This document shows, one piece after another, positions 17,226-24,773 of a stretch of DNA of 25,134 bases. The position numbers were made by a program, and so were the translations under genes. The stretch lies in contig NZ_CAMLJP010000099.1 in the NCBI RefSeq assembly GCF_946480385.1, forward strand, positions 1 through 25,134, written 5' to 3'. Position 1 is the stretch's first letter; the number at the start of each line of letters is the position of its first letter. Source of the stretch: an uncultured Azospirillum sp. (lineage in GTDB: Bacteria > Pseudomonadota > Alphaproteobacteria > Azospirillales > Azospirillaceae). Under the pieces are notes generated by a model. The model had not been told where the DNA came from. It saw only the letters and a list, made by a program, of their open reading frames with translations, and made no database searches.

Positions 17226-17276
17226 CCTGATTGTCTCGATTGTTCGAGCGTTGTGCGCCAGATGATGGAGGATCCG

Positions 17277-17528
17277 ATGCGCCACACCGACGTGACCCGC
17301 AGTTCCGGCCCGTACACGGCAGCCCCGGGCGCCGTCCCGGTCGCCGACCGCGTCACCCGTGTCGCCTCGCGCTCGCTCTGGCGGCTGCTCGACGTGTTGT
17401 TTTCCGCGATGGAACGGCGCAAACAACGTCATGCACTGATGAGGCTCGACGACCATCAGCTGAAGGACATCGGCGTCAGCCGGTCCGAGGTGGAGCAGGA
17501 GGTCTCGAAGCCGTTCTGGCGGGGATGA
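17277..17528 (+). CDS. DUF1127 (YjiS-like) micro-protein
   Basis: The product is 83 residues from ATG 17277, which has GGAGG 5 nt upstream; in-frame ATGs at 17262 and 17265 are less well placed. The C-terminal half is the DUF1127 module: ERRKQRHALMRLDDHQLKDIGVSRSEVEQEV. These short, basic, helical proteins are abundant in alphaproteobacteria. In Agrobacterium and Rhodobacter relatives they have been linked to RNA turnover, phosphate and stress responses. The N-terminal 40 residues are Pro/Ala/Arg-rich with no recognised motif. It leads a closely packed six-gene run, 4 bp before the GNAT gene. Confidence 0.88.
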   Translation: MRHTDVTRSSGPYTAAPGAVPVADRVTRVASRSLWRLLDVLFSAMERRKQRHALMRLDDHQLKDIGVSRSEVEQEVSKPFWRG

Positions 17529-17532
17529 GACG

Positions 17533-17967
17533 ATGGCCGACAAATCCATTCAGGGCGAATCCATTCAAATCGAATATGCGGTCGAACCGGACCTGAGCGC
17601 CGACGATTTCATCGACGTTCTGGAACGCTCCGGGCTGGCGGAACGCCGGCCCGTGGGCGACCGCCCGCGGGTGGAGGCGATGCTGCGCAACGCCGGCCTG
17701 ATCGTCACCGCAAGGGACCAGGGCCGGCTGGTCGGCGTCGCCCGCTCGATCACCGACTTCGTCTATTGCTGCTATCTGTCCGACCTCGCCGTCGACCGCG
17801 CCCTGCAGGGGCGCGGCATCGGCAAGGAGCTGATGCGTCGCACCCGCGACGCGATGGGGCCGGGCACCATGTGCCTGCTGCTGTCGGCGCCCAAGGCCAT
17901 CAGCTTCTACGAGCAGGCCGGGCTGAAGCGGCACGAGCAGGCTTTCCTGTTCACCGATCTGGAATAA
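17533..17967 (+). CDS. GNAT-family N-acetyltransferase
   Basis: The product is 144 residues from ATG 17533, 4 bp after the DUF1127 stop. The acetyl-CoA binding motif A is in DLAVDRALQGRGIGKELMRRT (about residues 88-108, with QGRGIG the pyrophosphate loop). The C-terminal APKAISFYEQAGLKRHEQAF is motif B with the usual tyrosine. The compact form and YCCYLSDLAV strand resemble small-molecule or amino-acid acetyltransferases. The substrate is unknown. Its place directly before a threonine/serine dehydratase and a PhzF gene suggests an amino-acid-like substrate, but this is only context. Confidence 0.85.
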   Translation: MADKSIQGESIQIEYAVEPDLSADDFIDVLERSGLAERRPVGDRPRVEAMLRNAGLIVTARDQGRLVGVARSITDFVYCCYLSDLAVDRALQGRGIGKELMRRTRDAMGPGTMCLLLSAPKAISFYEQAGLKRHEQAFLFTDLE

Positions 17968-17992
17968 GACACCCGGGAGGAGCACCGCCGCC

Positions 17993-19018
17993 ATGCCCGA
18001 CACGATCACCAGCACCGTGGCCGACAGCAGGATCGACACTGCCGGCCTTGCCATCTCCTATGCCGACGTGGCCGGGGCGGCGGAGCGGATCGCCGGCGTC
18101 GCCCACCGCACGCCGGTGCTGACCAGCCGCACCGCCGACACGCTGACCGGCGGCGAGCTGCTGTTCAAGTGCGAGAATTTCCAGCGCACCGGCGCCTTCA
18201 AGATCCGCGGCGCCTACAATGCCGTGTCGCGCTTCACCCCGGTCCAGCGTGCGCTGGGCGTCGTCGCCTATTCGTCGGGCAACCATGCCCAGGCGCTGGC
18301 GCTGGCCGCGTCGATGCTGAAGGTGAAGTCCACCATCGTCATGCCGCAGGACGCACCGGCGGCCAAGCTGGCGGCGACGCGCGGCTATGGCGCCGATGTG
18401 GTTCTGTACGACCGTTATGCCGAGCCGCCGGACGCTGCCGTCGCCCGCGTGCTGGAGGAGCGGGGCGGCGTCCTGGTCCCGCCCTTCGACCATCCGCATG
18501 TGATGGCCGGGCAGGGCACCGTTGCCAAGGAGCTGATCGAGGAGGCCGGACAGACCGGCGGGCCGCTCGACCTGCTGGTGGTGCCGACCGGCGGCGGCGG
18601 GCTGCTGTCCGGCTGCGTCATCGCCGCCAAGACGCTGAACCCCGGCTGCCGTGTCGTCGGCGTCGAGCCGGAGGCCGGCAACGATGCCCAGCAGAGCCTG
18701 CGCAGCGGCGCCATCGTCCGCATCGACGCGCCGAAGACCATCGCCGACGGCGCCCAAAGCCGCGCGGTCGGCCAGCTGACCTTCCCGGTGATGCAGCGGC
18801 TGGTCGACGACATCGTGACCGTCACCGACGACCAGCTGGTCGACGCCATGCGCTTCTTCGCCAGCCGGATGAAGATGCTGGTCGAGCCGACCGGCTGTCT
18901 CGCCGCCGCCGCCGTGCTGTCCGGCAAATTCGATGTCCGCGGCAAGCGCGTCGGCATCGTCGTCACCGGCGGCAACGTCGACCTCGGCCGCTTCGCCTCG
19001 CTGGTGCAGGCGGGCTGA
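17993..19018 (+). CDS. PLP-dependent threonine/serine dehydratase-family enzyme
   Basis: The product is 341 residues from ATG 17993, with GGGAGGAG upstream. It is a fold-type II PLP enzyme: K70 in QRTGAFKIRGAYN forms the Schiff base, SSGNHAQALA (about 94-103) contacts the substrate carboxylate, and PTGGGGLLSG is the phosphate-binding loop. There is no C-terminal ACT domain, so it is not an isoleucine-inhibited biosynthetic IlvA. Candidates are catabolic threonine dehydratase (TdcB-like), serine racemase/dehydratase, or threo-3-hydroxyaspartate ammonia-lyase. Sequence alone does not decide among them. It lies 25 bp after the GNAT gene in the same run. Confidence 0.9.
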   Translation: MPDTITSTVADSRIDTAGLAISYADVAGAAERIAGVAHRTPVLTSRTADTLTGGELLFKCENFQRTGAFKIRGAYNAVSRFTPVQRALGVVAYSSGNHAQALALAASMLKVKSTIVMPQDAPAAKLAATRGYGADVVLYDRYAEPPDAAVARVLEERGGVLVPPFDHPHVMAGQGTVAKELIEEAGQTGGPLDLLVVPTGGGGLLSGCVIAAKTLNPGCRVVGVEPEAGNDAQQSLRSGAIVRIDAPKTIADGAQSRAVGQLTFPVMQRLVDDIVTVTDDQLVDAMRFFASRMKMLVEPTGCLAAAAVLSGKFDVRGKRVGIVVTGGNVDLGRFASLVQAG

Positions 19019-19069
19019 ACGCCCTTTCTCAGCGACTCACAGTCCCCCAAGACGTAAGGGATCCCTCTC

Positions 19070-19876
19070 ATGACCGGGAAAGCCATGCGCCTGCCCATCT
19101 ATCAGGTTGATGCCTTCACCGACCGCGTCTTCGCCGGCAACCCGGCGGCGGTCGTGCCGCTGGAATCCTGGCTGCCCGATGCGCAGCTGCTGGCCATCGC
19201 GGCGGAGAACAATCTGGCGGAGACCGCCTTCTTCATCCGCAATGGCGAGGAGTTCGAACTGCGCTGGTTCACCCCGGCGGTGGAGGTCGATCTGTGCGGC
19301 CATGCCACGCTGGCGACCGCCTTCGTCATCGCCACCATCCTGGAGCCGGGCCGCGAGCGCATGGATTTCGCCACCCGGCAGGCCGGCACGCTGACCGTCA
19401 CCCGCGACGGCGACCGCTATACGCTGGACTTCCCCAACCGTCCGGCCAAGCCGGCTGAGCGCGTCGATCCCAACCTGCTGGCTGCGCTGGGCGGCCCGGC
19501 GCCGGCCGCGATTCTGAGCGGGCGCGACTATCTGGTGGTCTACGAGTCGGTCGACGCGGTGCGGGGGCTGGCGCCGGACATGGCGCTGCTGTCGAAGCTC
19601 GACCTGTTCGCGGTCTGCGTCACCGCGCCGGGAGAGAATGGGGTCGATTTCGTCTCGCGGCTGTTCGCCCCGGCCCAGGGCATCCCGGAGGACCCGGTCA
19701 CCGGCTCCACCCACTGCATGCTGACCCCCTATTGGGCGGAGCGGCTGGGCAAGACGGTGCTGAAGGCGCGTCAGGTCTCGGCCCGCGGCGGCGACCTGCT
19801 GTGCGAACTGGCCGGCGACCGGGTGAAGATCGGCGGGCAGGCGGTGCTGTATCTCGAAGGCTCGATCCTGGTGTGA
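19070..19876 (+). CDS. PhzF-family isomerase/epimerase-like protein
   Basis: The product is 268 residues from ATG 19070; an ATG at 19085 begins the conserved RLPIYQVDAFTD strand and is an alternative start. Family landmarks are FAGNPAAVV (21-29), E51 in NNLAETAFF as the likely catalytic acid/base, CGHATLATA, and the second-half EDPVTGSTHC. The fold is a duplicated diaminopimelate epimerase-like barrel. PhzF itself acts in phenazine synthesis, but most bacterial homologues (YddE type) have unknown substrates, and no other phenazine genes are present. Neighbouring dehydratase and GNAT genes fit an amino-acid-related role. Confidence 0.92.
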   Translation: MTGKAMRLPIYQVDAFTDRVFAGNPAAVVPLESWLPDAQLLAIAAENNLAETAFFIRNGEEFELRWFTPAVEVDLCGHATLATAFVIATILEPGRERMDFATRQAGTLTVTRDGDRYTLDFPNRPAKPAERVDPNLLAALGGPAPAAILSGRDYLVVYESVDAVRGLAPDMALLSKLDLFAVCVTAPGENGVDFVSRLFAPAQGIPEDPVTGSTHCMLTPYWAERLGKTVLKARQVSARGGDLLCELAGDRVKIGGQAVLYLEGSILV

Positions 19877-19883
19877 GGCTGCA

Positions 19884-20270
19884 ATGGACGTTCGGTTCGA
19901 GCGCATAGCGCCGATTCTGCCGGTCCGCGACGTGCGGGCGGCGCTCGCCCACTACCGGCGTCTCGGCTTTGCGGTGACCGCCTATGACGAGGCCGCCGCG
20001 GACCCGGTCTATGGGTTCCTGGACTGGAATGGGGTGAGCCTGCATCTGGCGCTCGTTCCGGACCTCGATCCCGAACGCTCGACCGTCGCCTGCTATCTCT
20101 ATGTCAGCGACGCCGACGCGCTGCATGCGGCGTGGCAGGCGGCGCAGGTCGGCGGCAGCCTGACGGCGGTGTCCGACACGCCCTATGGCCTGCGCGAGTT
20201 CGCCCACATCGACCCGGACGGCAATTTGCTTCGGGTCGGGGCAGAAGTACGGAGGGATGGCGATGGCTGA
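19884..20270 (+). CDS. VOC superfamily (glyoxalase / bleomycin-resistance-like) protein
   Basis: The product is 128 residues from ATG 19884, 7 bp after the PhzF stop. It has the paired beta-alpha-beta-beta-beta units: APILPVRDVRAALAHYRRLGF at the start, SLHLALV in the middle (H54 a possible metal ligand), and the closing REFAHIDPDGNLLRVG. The pattern is closest to bleomycin-resistance/dioxygenase-fold proteins. Enzyme or binding role and ligand are unknown. Its end overlaps the next gene by 8 bp, suggesting translational coupling. Confidence 0.88.
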   Translation: MDVRFERIAPILPVRDVRAALAHYRRLGFAVTAYDEAAADPVYGFLDWNGVSLHLALVPDLDPERSTVACYLYVSDADALHAAWQAAQVGGSLTAVSDTPYGLREFAHIDPDGNLLRVGAEVRRDGDG

Positions 20271-20607
20271 GGATACGGTCCTTCTGTTCTCCTACGGCAC
20301 CCTGCAGCAGGAAAACGTGCAGATGGCGTCCTTCGGCCGGCTGCTGGCCGGACGGGCGGACACCATGCCGGGATACCGCCGCGACATGCTGGAGATCACC
20401 GATCCGGAGGTGATCCGCACCAGCGGCAAGCGCTTCCACCCCGTGGTCAGCGAAAGCGGCAATCCGGCCGACGAGGTCGCCGGAACCCTGTTCGAGATTA
20501 CCCCGGAAGAGCTGGCGGCTGCCGATTCCTACGAGGTCGCGGATTACAGGCGCGTCATGGTCCGGCTGACGTCGGGGGCGGAGGCCTGGGTCTATGTGAA
20601 GGCGTAA
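20263..20607 (+). CDS. Gamma-glutamylcyclotransferase (AIG2-like) family protein
   Basis: The product is 114 residues. ATG 20263 is chosen because GGAGG lies 7 nt before it; the ATG at 20257 sits directly on that site. The family signature FSYGTLQ is at 9-15. E91 in DSYEVADYRRV is the expected catalytic glutamate, followed by the conserved YxR. Such enzymes release 5-oxoproline from gamma-glutamyl peptides or amines. It overlaps the VOC gene by 8 bp and ends the plus-strand run. The true substrate is unknown. Confidence 0.88.
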   Translation: MAEDTVLLFSYGTLQQENVQMASFGRLLAGRADTMPGYRRDMLEITDPEVIRTSGKRFHPVVSESGNPADEVAGTLFEITPEELAAADSYEVADYRRVMVRLTSGAEAWVYVKA

Positions 20608-20636
20608 GGGTGGGGTCCGTCACCGCTTGGCCGCCG

Positions 20637-21173
20637 CTATCGCATCACCTTCTCGAAGCGGAACATCTCGCCGCCGCCGGGCAGGCCGGACGGGCCGGGC
20701 CAGTGCGGGTCCGGGTGACGGGCGCTGAAGAACTCGACGATCCTGAAGCCGCACTTGTTCACGTAGAAGTGGATGTTGCGCTTCTCGAAATAGGGCGTGT
20801 GGGTTTCCCAGACCAGCGTCCCGGGATAGCGCCGCTCTATCGCCATCCAGGCTTTGTAGCCCAATCCCCGGCCATGCTCCGCCGGCGACAGGAAGAAGAG
20901 ATCCAGCGAATTGCGCTGCGTCGCCTCGTCGATTACGACGACGGCGCCGCCGACCCTTCGGCCATCGCAAAGGATATGCAGAAGCTCGGTGCCCGGCGCG
21001 TTCATCGACTCGTCGAGTTCGCTGCCGCGTGGAATCGAATCGTCGGGTAGGCACCCGAACTCCTCGATGACGGCGACCGCGAAGGACGCCTCCATATCGC
21101 TCTTGAAGGCCGGCAGATCGCCGGGCCCGACCGTGGCGAGGGAAACCTCGCCGTCCTGCCTGGTCCTGGTCAT
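20637..21173 (-). CDS. GNAT-family acetyltransferase downstream of rpoH
   Basis: The product is 178 residues from ATG 21173; the ribosome site is weak. LDLFFLSPAEHGRGLGYKAWMAIE is motif A with the HGRGLG acetyl-CoA loop, and FEKRNIHFYVNKCGFRIVEFF is motif B. The domain is full length. It starts 28 bp after the rpoH stop on the same strand with no hairpin between, so it may be read from the rpoH transcript. It converges on the cyclotransferase-like gene (29-bp gap). The substrate is unknown. Confidence 0.88.
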   Translation of the reverse strand: MTRTRQDGEVSLATVGPGDLPAFKSDMEASFAVAVIEEFGCLPDDSIPRGSELDESMNAPGTELLHILCDGRRVGGAVVVIDEATQRNSLDLFFLSPAEHGRGLGYKAWMAIERRYPGTLVWETHTPYFEKRNIHFYVNKCGFRIVEFFSARHPDPHWPGPSGLPGGGEMFRFEKVMR

Positions 21174-21201
21174 AACGCTGTTGCGGCGGGCGGGTTTCCC
21201 C

Positions 21202-22092
21202 TTACGCCTCCGTCTCCATCTTCTGGTCTACCGCGGCGGCCTTGATCGCCTTCTGCAGCTTTTCGAAGGCGCGCACCTCGATCTGGCGGACGCGCTCGCG
21301 GCTGATGCCATATTTCTGCGACAGGTCCTCCAGCGTCGTCGGCGCCTCGCGCAGGCGGCGTTCGGTCAGGATGTCGCGTTCGCGGTCGTTCAGCGCGGTC
21401 ATGGCGTTCGCCAGCAGCTTGCGGCGCTTGCCCAGCTCCTCGCGGTCGGCCAGCGTGATTTCCTGGCTGGCGGTCTCATCGACCAGGAAATCCTGCCATT
21501 CGCCCTCGCTCTCCGCCCGCAGCGGGGCGTTCAGCGAATGGTCGGGGCTGGCAAGGCGCCGGTTCATGTTGACGACGTCCTGTTCCGGAACGTCCAGCTT
21601 GGTGGCGATGGCCTGGACCTGCTCCGGCGACAGGTCGCCTTCCTCGATCGCCTGCATCTGGCCCTTCAGCCGGCGCAGGTTGAAGAACAGCTTCTTCTGG
21701 GCCGCCGTCGTGCCCATCTTCACCAGCGACCAGCTGTGCAGGATGTATTCCTGGATCGCCGCGCGAATCCACCACATCGCATAGGTCGCCAGCCGGAAGC
21801 CGCGGTCGGGATCGAAGCGCTTCACCGCCTGCATCATGCCGACATTGCCTTCGGAGATCAGCTCCGACAGCGGCAGGCCGTAGCCGCGATAGCCCATGGC
21901 AATCTTGGCCACCAGACGCAGATGGCTGGTGACGAGCTGATGGGCGGCGCCGGAATCCTCATGCTGCTGCCAGCTTTTGGCGAGCATGTATTCCCGCTCC
22001 GGCTCCAGCATCGGGAACTTGCGGATCTCCTGGAGATAGCGGGACAGATTGCTCTCGGACCCGATGGCCGGAAGATTGGATGCCGTCGCCAT
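21202..22092 (-). CDS. rpoH: RNA polymerase heat-shock sigma factor, sigma-32
   Basis: The product is 296 residues from ATG 22092, with GGAGAGGGG 7 nt upstream; a TTG two codons earlier is not needed. Region 2 is intact (HLRLVAKIAMGYRGYGLPLSELISEGNVGMMQAVKRFDPDRGFRLATYAMWWIRAAIQ, about 58-113). The diagnostic RpoH box QKKLFFNLRR is at 132-141. Region 4.2 has TLEDLSQKYGISRERVRQIEVRAFEKL. It directs RNA polymerase to heat-shock promoters (groESL, dnaK, proteases) and is normally controlled by DnaK/FtsH turnover and by transcript-level regulation. The 162-nt gap to the upstream rluD gene can fold over the ribosome site. Many alphaproteobacteria have two rpoH genes; which paralogue this is cannot be told. 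Confidence 0.97.
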   Translation of the reverse strand: MATASNLPAIGSESNLSRYLQEIRKFPMLEPEREYMLAKSWQQHEDSGAAHQLVTSHLRLVAKIAMGYRGYGLPLSELISEGNVGMMQAVKRFDPDRGFRLATYAMWWIRAAIQEYILHSWSLVKMGTTAAQKKLFFNLRRLKGQMQAIEEGDLSPEQVQAIATKLDVPEQDVVNMNRRLASPDHSLNAPLRAESEGEWQDFLVDETASQEITLADREELGKRRKLLANAMTALNDRERDILTERRLREAPTTLEDLSQKYGISRERVRQIEVRAFEKLQKAIKAAAVDQKMETEA

Positions 22093-22254
22093 GACCAAAC
22101 CCCTCTCCTGACGGCCGGTATACCCATGAGAAGGAATTCATGGGCATGCGGCCATTCTTCAGCGCGGGTTCCAAAGGCCCCTCGCAATGAGCGGGCGGCG
22201 GAACCTCGCCATTGACCGGGAGTCTATCCAAGAAAGATTTCCCGGTGTACCGTT
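22093..22254 (-). promoter_or_regulatory. rpoH upstream region with structured leader
   Basis: Between the rluD stop and the rpoH start, the minus strand carries CCCATGA/TCATGGG (arms at 22138-22144 and 22123-22129 in plus coordinates), a 7-bp stem with an 8-nt loop, about 15 nt before the ribosome site. A segment read as CCUUCUC (22134-22128) is complementary to the SD segment GAGAGGG (22107-22101) with one G-U pair. The 8-bp palindrome GGTATACC (22117-22124) lies between them. Pairing of CCUUCUC with the SD excludes the first hairpin. No confident -35/-10 pair was found. Confidence 0.5.
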
Positions 22255-23340
22255 TTAAAGCGACTCCAAGGTGACAATTATTTCATGAATATCCGCCGGA
22301 ATTGGGGAGCGGAAAGCCACAATTTCGCCACTGACCGGATGACGGAAGGTCAGCGCCGCGGCGTGCAGCGCCTGTCGCGGAAATCCAACAAGGGTGCCCC
22401 GAACCGGTTCCGGCAGTTGCGAGGCGAATTTGCCCCCCGGCCGCCCCGACCGGCCGCGGCCATAGAGCGGATCGCCGACCAGCGGATGGCCGATGTGGGT
22501 CAGGTGGACGCGGATCTGGTGGGTGCGCCCGGTCTCCAGCACGCATTCGACCAGCGAGGCGGCCATGCCGAAACTCTTCACCACGCGGTACTTTGTGGCG
22601 GCCGGTTTGCCGCCGCCGGTCACCACCGCCATCTTCTTGCGGTCGGCGCTGCTGCGGCCGATGTTGCCCTCGATCCGGCCCTGCGTCGGGTTGGGTACGC
22701 CCCAGACCAGCGCCAGATAGGTGCGGCTGAGCGTGCGGTCGGAGAACTGTTCCGACAGGCCGTGGTGGGCGCGGTCGTTCTTGGCGACCACCATCAGCCC
22801 GCTGGTGTCCTTGTCCAGCCGGTGAACGATGCCCGGCCGCTTCACCCCGCCGATGCCGGACAGGCTGTCGCCGCAATGGGCCAGCAGGGCGTTGACCAGC
22901 GTGCCGTCCGGGTTGCCGGCGGCGGGATGCACCACGAGGCCGGCCGGCTTGTCGATCACCAGAACGTCGGCATCCTCGTACACCACGTCGATCGGGATGT
23001 CCTGCGCCACCGGTTCGGCGGCCTCCGCCCCCGGCACCTCGACCTCGAAGCGCTGGCCGGGTTTGACCCTCAGGGACGCGTCCGTTATCGTCCGGCCGTC
23101 GCCGCGCACGCAGCCCTGGTCAATCAGGGCCTGGACGCGCGACCGCGACAGGTCCGGCAGGCCCGCCGCCAACGCCTTGTCCAGCCGCTGGCCCGCCGCC
23201 TCGTCGGGGATCGTGTAGGCGAGGGCACGGGCAGCGGCGTAGGCGGGGGAGCCGGCGTCGTCGTCCGCATCGAGGAAATCGTCGGCCAAATCGTCGGCCA
23301 AATCGTCGGGTGTGTTGTCGTCCGGTGTGTTGGCGGCCAT
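22255..23340 (-). CDS. rluD: 23S rRNA pseudouridine synthase, RluD family
   Basis: The product is 361 residues from ATG 23340. An acidic extension (1-30, with NTPDDNTPDD and LADDLADD repeats) is followed by an S4 RNA-binding domain (about 48-105, RLDKALAAGLPDLSRSRVQALIDQG) and the pseudouridine synthase domain. The catalytic aspartate is D176 in GIVHRLDKDTSG; YLALVWG and ETGRTHQIRVHL are the other core motifs. RluD modifies helix 69 of 23S rRNA and supports ribosome assembly. RluA/RluC relatives share the fold; the S4 domain and the rpoH neighbour fit RluD. The ribosome site is weak and no alternative start removes the acidic tail. Confidence 0.93.
   Translation of the reverse strand: MAANTPDDNTPDDLADDLADDFLDADDDAGSPAYAAARALAYTIPDEAAGQRLDKALAAGLPDLSRSRVQALIDQGCVRGDGRTITDASLRVKPGQRFEVEVPGAEAAEPVAQDIPIDVVYEDADVLVIDKPAGLVVHPAAGNPDGTLVNALLAHCGDSLSGIGGVKRPGIVHRLDKDTSGLMVVAKNDRAHHGLSEQFSDRTLSRTYLALVWGVPNPTQGRIEGNIGRSSADRKKMAVVTGGGKPAATKYRVVKSFGMAASLVECVLETGRTHQIRVHLTHIGHPLVGDPLYGRGRSGRPGGKFASQLPEPVRGTLVGFPRQALHAAALTFRHPVSGEIVAFRSPIPADIHEIIVTLESL
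23276..23309. repeat. 12-bp tandem repeat in the 5' end of rluD
   Basis: The unit AAATCGTCGGCC occurs at 23276-23287 and 23288-23299, with 10 matching bases of a third copy at 23300-23309. It encodes the repeated Leu-Ala-Asp-Asp in the acidic N-terminal tail. A second short direct repeat (GGTGTGTTG, giving Asn-Thr-Pro-Asp-Asp twice) follows at about 23309-23332. The unit length is a multiple of three, so copy changes would keep the frame. Confidence 0.85.
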
Positions 23341-23392
23341 AAGCTTTGCGTATCGCGTCCTGTTTCAATCGTCCGGGAGTGGACCCCAAACC

Positions 23393-23719
23393 GTGCAGAT
23401 CCTCAAGGCACTCGTCGTCATCATGGGCGTTCTGATCATCGCCGGCTTCACTTATCTTGGGGTGGAGCTGTACAAGCGGATGTCGGACCCCAACCGCGCC
23501 TCCCTGACCGGACCCTCCACCACGACCACGGTGCTCGACCGCCCCGCCGAGGTGACGCTGGACGTCCCGGCCGGCGCCCGCATCGGCGAGATGCTGGTGG
23601 CGGGCAACCGCGTGCTGTTCAAGGTGACCCTGCCGCAGGGTCCGGACCGCCTCTATCTGATCGACCCGCGCACCGGCGCCGTCACCGCGACGGTCACCGC
23701 CGGAAAAGCTGCACCTTAA
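23393..23719 (+). CDS. Small single-pass membrane protein (DUF6476-like)
   Basis: The product is 108 residues from GTG 23393. That start places a membrane segment directly at the N-terminus (ILKALVVIMGVLIIAGFTYLGVELY, residues 3-27); an upstream ATG at 23312 overlaps rluD and is unlikely. The remainder (about 80 residues) is predicted outside the membrane, with short beta-like segments such as GEMLVAGNRVLFKVTLPQGPDRLYLIDPRTGAV. The position divergent from rluD and the size suggest the alphaproteobacterial DUF6476 family; this name is tentative. Function unknown. The aldolase gene follows 18 bp downstream. Confidence 0.7.
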   Translation: MQILKALVVIMGVLIIAGFTYLGVELYKRMSDPNRASLTGPSTTTTVLDRPAEVTLDVPAGARIGEMLVAGNRVLFKVTLPQGPDRLYLIDPRTGAVTATVTAGKAAP

Positions 23720-23737
23720 CGGACAGGTTTCGCGATC

Positions 23738-24772
23738 ATGCATGATTTCCGCAGCGACAATGTCGCCGGTGCCGCGCCGCAGGTGATGACGGCGCTGGCG
23801 GCGGCGTCCGCCGGCACCGCCTCCCCCTATGGCAACGATCCCTGGACCGCGCGGGTGACCGAGCGGCTGTGCGCGATCTTCGAGACCGAGGTCGCGGTCT
23901 TCCCGGTCGCCACCGGCACGGCGGCCAACTCGCTGGCGCTGTCGGCGCTGGTGCCGCCCTATGGCGCGGTGCTGTGCCATGAGGACGCGCACATCGCCAC
24001 CGACGAGTGCGGCGCGCCGGAATTCTTCACCGGCGGCGCCAAGCTGGTGCCGCTGGCCGGCGAGCATGGCAAGCTGACGCCGGACGTGGTGTCGCGCCAC
24101 ATCGCCAAGGCCGGCGTCGGCGTCGTCCACCGCGTCCAGCCCGCCGCCCTCAGCCTGACCCAGGCGACGGAGGCCGGCACCGTCTACACGCCCACGGAGG
24201 TCGAGGCGCTGGTCGAGACCGCCCATTCCAACGGCATGGCCGTGCATATGGACGGCGCCCGCTTCGCCAACGCCATCGCCCGGCTGGGCTGCGCCCCAGC
24301 CGACGTGACGTGGCGCGCCGGGGTCGACGTGCTGACGCTGGGCGGCACCAAGGGCGGCTGCCTCGCCGCCGAGGCGGTGGTGTTCTTCAATCCGGCGATG
24401 GCCGAGGATTTCGGCTTCGGCCGCAAGCGCGGCGGTCATCTGGTGTCGAAGATGCGCTTCCTGTCGGCGCAGCTGGACGCCTGGCTGGACGACGGCCTGT
24501 GGCTGCGCCTGGCCGCCCACGCCAACGCCATGGCCGACCGTCTGGCCACCGGCCTGACCCTGCTGCCCGGCGTCGAGCTGGCCCACCCGGTGGAGGCCAA
24601 CGAGCTGTTCGTCCGCCTGCCGGATGCCTATGCCGAGGCGCTGGAGGGGGCCGGCTACGGCTTCTACCGCTGGGACGACGGCACGGCGCGGTTCGTGACG
24701 GCGTTCGACACGCCGGCGGCGGCGATCGACGGATTGCTGGATATTTTGCGCCGACTCCAAGAAAAGGCTTGA
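23738..24772 (+). CDS. ltaE: Low-specificity L-threonine aldolase family enzyme
   Basis: The product is 344 residues from ATG 23738. It is a fold-type I PLP enzyme: FRSDNVAGAAP at the N-terminus, SPYGNDPWTARV, FPVATGTAANSLAL, MDGARFANA (171-179) and LGGTKGG with the Schiff-base lysine K205. Family members split L-threonine or L-allo-threonine to glycine and acetaldehyde and also act on other beta-hydroxy amino acids. The variant HRVQPAALSLTQATEAGTVYT fits the bacterial low-specificity type. It may be co-transcribed with the small membrane-protein gene. Stereochemical preference cannot be read from the sequence. Confidence 0.92.
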   Translation: MHDFRSDNVAGAAPQVMTALAAASAGTASPYGNDPWTARVTERLCAIFETEVAVFPVATGTAANSLALSALVPPYGAVLCHEDAHIATDECGAPEFFTGGAKLVPLAGEHGKLTPDVVSRHIAKAGVGVVHRVQPAALSLTQATEAGTVYTPTEVEALVETAHSNGMAVHMDGARFANAIARLGCAPADVTWRAGVDVLTLGGTKGGCLAAEAVVFFNPAMAEDFGFGRKRGGHLVSKMRFLSAQLDAWLDDGLWLRLAAHANAMADRLATGLTLLPGVELAHPVEANELFVRLPDAYAEALEGAGYGFYRWDDGTARFVTAFDTPAAAIDGLLDILRRLQEKA

Positions 24773-24773
24773 T

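Larger units (their letters stand above)
16959..17276. other. 318-bp intergenic region before the DUF1127 operon
   Basis: No convincing gene is present. Features seen are: CCATCC/GGATGG hairpin near 17046-17063; a GCGGATC (17068-17074) and GATCCGC (17108-17114) inverted pair around a T5 run at 17100-17104 that may end the MFS transcript; a strong 11-bp hairpin at 17120-17146; and the sigma70-like promoter at 17198-17225. The last 100 bp are clearly AT-richer than the surroundings. Confidence 0.6.

Noticed and set aside
19070..19876. Phenazine biosynthesis locus
   Set aside because: Only a PhzF-family gene is present; no phzA-E or phzG partners are nearby, and the family is widespread with other roles.
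22285..23745. Plus-strand frame of 486 codons opposite rluD
   Set aside because: RluD with its catalytic HRLDKDTSG motif is on the minus strand, and the frame runs out of phase through the small membrane-protein gene.
23120..24760. Minus-strand frame of 546 codons opposite the threonine aldolase
   Set aside because: It is an antisense shadow; the aldolase is complete with its PLP lysine.
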